From assembly GCA_017414965.1 (NCBI GenBank), contig JAFQJL010000028.1, forward strand, positions 1 through 55,363: a stretch of DNA of 55,363 bases, read 5' to 3'. Positions 51,739 to 55,363 of this stretch are shown in pieces (position 1 is the stretch's first letter; each line of letters starts with the position of its first letter). The notes beneath the pieces are model-generated. The model was not told where the DNA came from. It worked only from the letters and a program-made list of their open reading frames with translations, and searched no databases. A program made the position numbers and the translations under genes. The stretch is from Clostridia bacterium. Lineage in GTDB: Bacteria; Bacillota; Clostridia; Oscillospirales; Acutalibacteraceae.

Positions 51739-52515
51739 TTATTCAAAAAGGGTACATTTATCACATACTTGCCAAACATCATTTTCCTTGTGGCATATAA
51801 CTTCAAAAGATTGAAAATTCACAACAAAACCAATCTTAACGGTTTGAGTAACAGAATTGCTGTTTTCTGATGTATATGTACTTGAAGAATATTTATTGAA
51901 ACGAATTTTTGATTCATCGGTATTTAATTCTTTAAAAGCTTGGCTTTTAACTAAATAACTATATGCGACTTTATATTCTTCAGTATCTTTTTGAGTGTTC
52001 AAAACAGTCTGAATTAGTCCTGAAAAGATAGCCAAAACTACAATAATTATTGCTATTACTAATACTACTTTTGTAACTTTTTTCTGTTTTGGAGTAGGGG
52101 CGCTATCTTGTATTTTATTAGTATAGGAATCTAATCCTTGTTTGGATGTTACCAATGTACCGGCAACACGGTCACCTATTGTTTCGCTTGTTGCAAGTAA
52201 TATTATACCGTCAACTAAGTATATGCATAAAAATATATTTCGCAAAAAACATTGTTTTTTACTTGCTTGAGTTAAAGAATTTTTATCGTAAACATATAAA
52301 GCTAAAATTCGTTTACCTAAGCTGCGACCTTTAAAGATAACATCCCGTGCTATAAAGGCGCCCAAAGCAAAAATTATAGTTAAAAACAAAATAATAGTAA
52401 TTAAAGCTTCGCTTTGTAAAAATGTGCTTAGGAACGTGAATATAAATATTGGCGGAAGAATTGATATGTAAAAATCTATTATAAAAGCAATTAATCTTCT
52501 AAGTTTAACATTCAT
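51739..52515 (-). CDS. RDD family membrane protein
   Basis: A 258-residue protein starting MNVKLRRLIAFIIDFYI, the R..A...D opening of RDD domains, with about three to four N-terminal transmembrane segments, RSLGKRILALYV and GDRVAGT. A further membrane segment (about 150-172, VVLVIAIIIVVLAIFSG) is followed by an extracytoplasmic C-terminal domain of about 85 residues. The ATG at 52515 is 8 nt from AAAGGGG; the GTG at 52524 is not. Function is unknown; it is first in its operon. Confidence 0.85.
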   Translation of the reverse strand: MNVKLRRLIAFIIDFYISILPPIFIFTFLSTFLQSEALITIILFLTIIFALGAFIARDVIFKGRSLGKRILALYVYDKNSLTQASKKQCFLRNIFLCIYLVDGIILLATSETIGDRVAGTLVTSKQGLDSYTNKIQDSAPTPKQKKVTKVVLVIAIIIVVLAIFSGLIQTVLNTQKDTEEYKVAYSYLVKSQAFKELNTDESKIRFNKYSSSTYTSENSNSVTQTVKIGFVVNFQSFEVICHKENDVWQVCDKCTLFE

Positions 52516-52536
52516 ACAAAACACCCCTTTAGTCTA

Positions 52537-52565
52537 ATTATAGCATAAAGATGTTGCTTAAACAA
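52537..52565 (-). promoter_or_regulatory. Promoter of the RDD operon
   Basis: Minus strand TTGTTT (52560-52565), 17 bp, TATAAT (52537-52542), about 22 bp before the start codon. Confidence 0.65.
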
Positions 52566-52599
52566 GATGTATTGATATTTCGGTGTTGCAGAATATTTT

Positions 52600-52680
52600 A
52601 AGGCGGCTCAATGTTCACGACGCAAACGCTTTATTTCACCAAAACGAAAAACCAACCCGTTCGGGTTGGTTTCGTTTTGG
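52600..52680. repeat. Terminator-associated dispersed repeat, copy A
   Basis: The segment from AAGGCGGCTCAATGTTCACG through ATTTCACCAAAACG resembles 55008-55060 (see copy B) before each copy runs into its own hairpin. Visual identity is roughly 70 percent. Confidence 0.5.
52641..52678. terminator. Bidirectional terminator inside repeat copy A
   Basis: AACCAACCCG (52650-52659) pairs with CGGGTTGGTT (52662-52671), extended by AAAACGA/TCGTTTT. It lies between the RDD operon promoter and the Cys-rich gene, the likely end of the latter's transcript. Confidence 0.75.
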
Positions 52681-52821
52681 CTGTCACGAATCATTATGAT
52701 GCCAAATTGTTTTTTATATTCCGATAAACTATATAATTTACTCGTAGTTTTTATCTTGCTTAAAAATCACAAAAAGTGAACTGACAAAGCAATACTGAGC
52801 GTAAAATACATACTATCTAGG

Positions 52822-53019
52822 TTATGTTTTATCGTAGTGAGCTATGATTTCATTTGTCCTTACTAAATCGGGTTCAAATTTGTTGCAAGGTTTTTCATCA
52901 GCGGCGACGGTATAACCTGTTTTAGAACACTTAAATTTAGTTTTATACAAATATGTATATCCGTCTCCTAATTCGCAAAATTTGCAAGAACCACATAATC
53001 CATAATAACTTTTACTCAT
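52822..53019 (-). CDS. Small cysteine-rich protein
   Basis: A 65-residue protein starting MSKSYYGLCGSCKFCELG with cysteines at CGSCKFC, FKCSK and PCNKF, a spacing suggesting a small zinc-binding or metal-binding fold. I recognise no named family. Its ATG lies 1 bp after the stop of the upstream gene, with GGGGG as ribosome binding site, so the two are translated from one message. Confidence 0.75.
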   Translation of the reverse strand: MSKSYYGLCGSCKFCELGDGYTYLYKTKFKCSKTGYTVAADEKPCNKFEPDLVRTNEIIAHYDKT

Positions 53020-53020
53020 A

Positions 53021-53584
53021 TTAATCCCCCATATTTCTTTTAATTTCCTTTAAGTAAATTTCTCTTTTATTGCCTTTTAGAGCATCGCTACATTTGAATG
53101 CGTGATAATATGTCATTGAAGAACCATCATTTAATGGGATTTGGTTGATAAAGCTGTCTATGTCGAACATACATCTTAATTTTGCAATGTTTTCATCAAA
53201 CAAATTCAAACAGATTCTATTTTTGACTTCTTCCGAATCCAAAAAATCGCGCAGTATTGATATGCCATCTATATGTTCTAAAAAGACCTTTAAGTAAATT
53301 TCATCAGAACTTTTGGTGTCAGCCATATCTTCGCGATTTAACATAATTAACGTAAATCCATCACACTTTTTTGCACAGATTTTAAAAAGTGAAATCAACT
53401 TCAAATCCATATTTAACGTATCTTTAAATGCCGTAGAATTTATTACTTTATTGTTATTGTTTTTTTCAGATATAGCTAAACTTACGAATAACAGAATCAC
53501 CAGTGGAAGAATGGCTAAAAGCCATGGATTAGTACAAATCAAAAAGATAATAAATAGAGCAACAATTACATATACCGCTTCCAA
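53021..53584 (-). CDS. Membrane-anchored protein of unknown function
   Basis: A 187-residue protein with one or two N-terminal transmembrane segments (about residues 4-38) and a soluble C-terminal part (DLKLISLFKICAKKCDGFTLIMLNRED) of unknown fold. It starts with TTG at 53584; GGAGGT at 53591-53596 is well placed and no ATG is available. It is cotranscribed with the Cys-rich protein from a promoter covered by a palindromic operator, facing an RHH protein gene. Confidence 0.75.
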   Translation of the reverse strand: MEAVYVIVALFIIFLICTNPWLLAILPLVILLFVSLAISEKNNNNKVINSTAFKDTLNMDLKLISLFKICAKKCDGFTLIMLNREDMADTKSSDEIYLKVFLEHIDGISILRDFLDSEEVKNRICLNLFDENIAKLRCMFDIDSFINQIPLNDGSSMTYYHAFKCSDALKGNKREIYLKEIKRNMGD

Positions 53585-53604
53585 AAAAACACCTCCATAA
53601 ATAG

Positions 53605-53625
53605 TATGTTATAAATTATAACATA
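53605..53625. promoter_or_regulatory. Palindromic operator, probably bound by the RHH protein
   Basis: TATGTTATAA (53605-53614) and TTATAACATA (53616-53625) are perfect inverted repeats around one A. A third half-site TATAACAT is at 53630-53637. The palindrome covers the -10 box of the minus-strand promoter. Confidence 0.6.
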
Positions 53626-53644
53626 TATCTATAACATTTGTCAA
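53615..53644 (-). promoter_or_regulatory. Promoter of the membrane/Cys-rich gene pair
   Basis: Minus strand TTGACA (53639-53644), 18 bp, TATAAT (53615-53620). All three TATAACAT half-sites lie within or beside it. Confidence 0.7.
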
Positions 53645-53670
53645 GGCATAATATTGGTGAGGTGATTTAT

Positions 53671-53859
53671 ATGAAAGAAAAACTAATCATAAACAAAAAG
53701 GCCTTAAAAGGAGAAGACGGATATAAAACCTTTTCTATTAGAATCAAGGATCAAACGGTTGCTGATCTTGATAAATTGGCGGAAGAAACAAATCGTTCAA
53801 GAAATGAACTCATCAATATATTGCTTGATTATGCAATAGAAAATAGCGAAGTGAAATAA
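53671..53859 (+). CDS. Ribbon-helix-helix DNA-binding protein (CopG/Arc-like)
   Basis: A 62-residue protein starting MKEKLIINKKALKGEDGYK with an RHH core: beta strand YKTFSIRIKDQ, helix TVADLDKLAEETNRS, helix RNELINILLDYAIENS. GAGGTG (53659-53664) is 6 nt before the ATG at 53671; an upstream in-frame ATG is not needed. Such proteins are dimeric repressors, often antitoxins. Its gene is divergent from the membrane/Cys-rich pair and next to a palindrome, so autoregulation or control of that pair is likely. Confidence 0.85.
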   Translation: MKEKLIINKKALKGEDGYKTFSIRIKDQTVADLDKLAEETNRSRNELINILLDYAIENSEVK

Positions 53860-53863
53860 ATAA

Positions 53864-53906
53864 AGCACCTGAAACCAAGTATGGAATCAGGTGCTAATTT
53901 TATTGT
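53864..53906. terminator. Bidirectional terminator between RHH and barstar genes
   Basis: AGCACCTGA (53864-53872) pairs with TCAGGTGCT (53887-53895), followed by AATTTTATTGTTTTT. It lies 5 bp after the RHH stop; barstar converges from the other side. Confidence 0.75.
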
Positions 53907-53980
53907 TTTTAAATTATATTTTCCTTTTTAAGTTTTGACCTATATGTTCTAACTGCTACATATTTTAGTGATACTCTGTA

Positions 53981-54271
53981 TTAATCTATTATTTCGTAAT
54001 CAAAGGGACGATTACCGCCAGCCCAATATTGTTTGTTTTCTTCTAAAAGCTCAATCATTGTCGCAATATCAGGATTTAGTTCCTCGGAAACTTGGTTGCT
54101 GCCTTTTATAGTAACAATATCAACGTCACAATCCACATTGATACAATCCCAAAAGGCATCCCAATTTTCTCCGTAATAATCAGGAAAATCCAACGCTTCT
54201 TTGATGCGTTGGTGTAATTCGCCTAAGTATTTGCATCCTGTTAAATCCAATATTGCTGTTTTTTTACTCAT
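53981..54271 (-). CDS. Barstar family ribonuclease inhibitor (immunity protein)
   Basis: A 96-residue barstar fold: starts MSKKTAILDLTGCKYLGELH and carries FPDYYGENWDAFWDCI, the loop and helix that plug the barnase active site. Asp38 and Asp42 correspond to barstar Asp35 and Asp39. It is 17 bp downstream of the barnase-like gene, with AGAAAGGAG as ribosome binding site, so toxin and inhibitor are coexpressed and this protein protects the cell from the neighbour. Confidence 0.93.
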   Translation of the reverse strand: MSKKTAILDLTGCKYLGELHQRIKEALDFPDYYGENWDAFWDCINVDCDVDIVTIKGSNQVSEELNPDIATMIELLEENKQYWAGGNRPFDYEIID

Positions 54272-54288
54272 TTTTCAAAACTCCTTTC

Positions 54289-54852
54289 TTATACAATTTC
54301 ATAAAAGGTTTCGTAATGATCAAAGGTAACAAAAATCAAACCGTCATTTGACCATAAAATGCGCTGGCTGTTTCGCTTACCTTGGGTATAGTTAATATCC
54401 GCTTCATACCAAATACGATTAGGACTGTCAGGTAAATGATTATTTTTATTTTTGTAGTCTTTGTGTAGCATTTTACCTATAACAAAGTTTGAAGGTTTAT
54501 TCCCTCTTTCCCAACCTAATTCTTTTAATTCGTTTTCACTGATATAATAATTCGGCAAACGATTAGTATATTTTAAATGCCAATCAGCGCCATTGGTTTT
54601 GGCTGTTGTCGCAGTACCTGCTTTTATTGTTTGCAAGGGTATTATACTACATCTGCAGTTTGGGTGCAATGGCGGTTTTTTATTTATTTTTTCTGCCACT
54701 AACCAAATTTTGCCATGATTATCTCTACAAGGTTTACAAGTTTTTATATCAAGTATTGCTTTCCAAAATTTATAATTTTTGCTTTCAGCAAATTCAGGAT
54801 TCCAACCAGTGCCGTTTTTTGCCTGCAAAATCATTTGTTCAAGCATATCCAT
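54289..54852 (-). CDS. Barnase-like ribonuclease toxin with N-terminal MuF-type phage head segment
   Basis: A 187-residue two-part protein. Residues 1-75 hold TCKPCRDNHGKIW and PPLHPNCRCSI, the Cys/His pattern ending Mu gpF/SPP1 gp7 minor head proteins. Residues 98-187 match barnase: LPNYYISENELKELGW, WYEADINYTQGKRNSQRI, FDHYETF. Catalytic Glu73, Arg83, Arg87 and His102 of barnase correspond to Glu150, Arg160, Arg164 and His179; Lys27 is Glu and Arg59 is Lys. It should cleave RNA at guanosine. No signal peptide is seen. AAAGGATG precedes the ATG. The MuF part is much shorter than a full head protein. Confidence 0.88.
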   Translation of the reverse strand: MDMLEQMILQAKNGTGWNPEFAESKNYKFWKAILDIKTCKPCRDNHGKIWLVAEKINKKPPLHPNCRCSIIPLQTIKAGTATTAKTNGADWHLKYTNRLPNYYISENELKELGWERGNKPSNFVIGKMLHKDYKNKNNHLPDSPNRIWYEADINYTQGKRNSQRILWSNDGLIFVTFDHYETFYEIV

Positions 54853-54875
54853 TATTTCACATCCTTTCGGTAAGT

Positions 54876-54881
54876 ATTATA
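54876..54881 (-). promoter_or_regulatory. Candidate -10 box for barnase-barstar
   Basis: TATAAT on the minus strand, 24 bp before the start codon. The best 17-bp-spaced -35 (TGAATG) is weak. Confidence 0.35.
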
Positions 54882-54900
54882 ACGGATAACCAAACCGACA

Positions 54901-54930
54901 TTCACCGACATCTTTTTGAAATGGTATAAT
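54901..54930 (+). promoter_or_regulatory. Candidate plus-strand promoter pointing into a gene-free stretch
   Basis: TTCACC (54901-54906), 18 bp, TATAAT (54925-54930), then AAGGAG (54939-54944) and TTG; the open frame there ends after eight codons. It may be the remnant 5' end of a lost gene. Confidence 0.3.
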
Positions 54931-55007
54931 TATCTAAAAAGGAGTTGATTATAGCAAAAACTGTAGATTAAATCAATTATTCATTAGCGAAAGCGTCTTC
55001 ATATCCG

Positions 55008-55085
55008 AAGGCTGCTTCATGTTCCCGTAAGGGAACGCTTCATTCCACCAAACAAAAAAGACTTGCCGTAGCAAGTCTCTTTTTG
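55008..55085. repeat. Terminator-associated dispersed repeat, copy B
   Basis: AAGGCTGCTTCATGTTCCCG through ATTCCACCAAACAAA, containing the small hairpin GTTCCC-GTAA-GGGAAC (55021-55036). It aligns with 52600-52650. Confidence 0.5.
55055..55085. terminator. Terminator inside repeat copy B
   Basis: AGACTTGC (55059-55066) pairs with GCAAGTCT (55071-55078), loop CGTA, with A-run before and CTTTTT after. On the minus strand it lies downstream of the partial gene at 55141. Confidence 0.75.
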
Positions 55086-55140
55086 GAAAGGTAGTACAAA
55101 TTAGATGCCTTTTGAGTTTTAATATTATGGATTTGAACCA

Positions 55141-55363
55141 CTACATATTTTTGATTTCTTCTTTTGACATCTCAACATATCTTTTATCTATAAACATTGT
55201 TTCGGTTGTATCTTGCATTTTCAATAAAAACTCTGTTGTATCAACATCACACTGCAAATATTCATTTTCTCCATATTCATTTCTTGCAATGCAAATGAAC
55301 TCACCATTATTCCAATCGATTTCAAAATGTGTAACAATTTTAGTGCCGTCCGTTACATCAAAA
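55141..55363 (-). CDS. Hypothetical protein, 3' part only (N-terminus beyond window)
   Basis: An open frame reads in from the right edge for 73 residues to TAG at 55141-55143. It contains VTHFEIDWNNGEFICIARN and ends YVEMSKEEIKNM. It is acidic with alternating beta-strand and turn character, like many small immunity-type proteins, but I do not recognise the family. Its codons are AT-rich like the rest of this region. It is upstream of and on the same strand as barnase-barstar, separated by terminator copy B. Confidence 0.65.
   Translation of the reverse strand, partial: FDVTDGTKIVTHFEIDWNNGEFICIARNEYGENEYLQCDVDTTEFLLKMQDTTETMFIDKRYVEMSKEEIKNM

Larger units (their letters stand above)
52516..52821. 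other. 306-bp intergenic region
   Basis: It holds the RDD promoter, repeat copy A and its hairpin. From 52681 to 52821 the sequence is AT-rich with no gene, RNA or repeat that I can support. Confidence 0.55.
54853..55140. other. 288-bp intergenic region between barnase and the terminal partial gene
   Basis: It holds the weak promoters, repeat copy B and its terminator. No gene is supported. Confidence 0.5.

Noticed and set aside
54945-54971. Eight-codon leader peptide (starting TTG) after AAGGAG
   Set aside because: Too short, with no attenuator logic or downstream gene on that strand; noted only as a possible gene remnant.

Overview
The window looks like a chromosomal segment around the replication origin of a GC-rich member of the Bacillota, class Clostridia, most plausibly Oscillospirales (Ruminococcaceae/Oscillospiraceae-like). 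This rests on the gene order rpmH-dnaA-dnaN-yaaA-recF-remB-gyrB-gyrA, a class III fructose bisphosphatase, the UPF0237/UPF0210 pair, PPDK, ThiT under a TPP riboswitch, and GGAGG-type ribosome binding sites. The genus cannot be set from sequence alone.

Layout. 1-1767 is the N-terminal two thirds of pyruvate phosphate dikinase (minus). 2086-11448 carries pth-mfd-maf and then the cell-shape block mreB, mreC, mreD and a class B penicillin-binding protein. 11522-15840 holds minD, mgsA, hisS and aspS, then an EamA transporter. 17025-18668 (minus) is the PFL/ACT pair. 18877-23038 is a PHP phosphoesterase, metF and a short metH. 23101-25437 (minus) is thiT with its riboswitch, an alpha/beta hydrolase and tRNA-Arg(ACG). 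25879-28358 is trmL and fbp. 28422-31452 (minus) is jag-yidC-yidD-rnpA-rpmH, divergent from dnaA-dnaN-yaaA-recF-remB-gyrB-(two YcxB-like membrane proteins)-gyrA (31874-42570). Two near-perfect parS sites (28359 and 35993) bracket dnaA-recF. 42789-43894 (minus) is a QueT-like transporter and a CYTH protein, divergent from mrp (44008-44829).

From about 44.9 kb to the end the DNA becomes visibly AT-rich, codon use changes, and the genes are accessory: a PAP2-like protein, a membrane-anchored XRE regulator, a four-gene operon (deacetylase-like, YeiH, YgjV, Ldh_2), an RDD/acetyltransferase/Tim44-like operon, a small ribbon-helix-helix regulator facing a membrane/Cys-rich pair across a palindromic operator, and a barnase-barstar toxin-immunity pair whose toxin carries an N-terminal piece of a phage MuF-type head protein. 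No integrase, transposase or CRISPR array is visible.

The most interesting points are the MuF-barnase/barstar pair; an MgsA homologue lacking D71, H98 and D101 (E. coli numbering); a MinD without its membrane-targeting tail and without minC or minE; a 13-bp hairpin overlapping the dnaA Shine-Dalgarno; and a leucine in the DnaA signature motif together with degenerate DnaA boxes. All family and homologue comparisons are from memory; no search was run.
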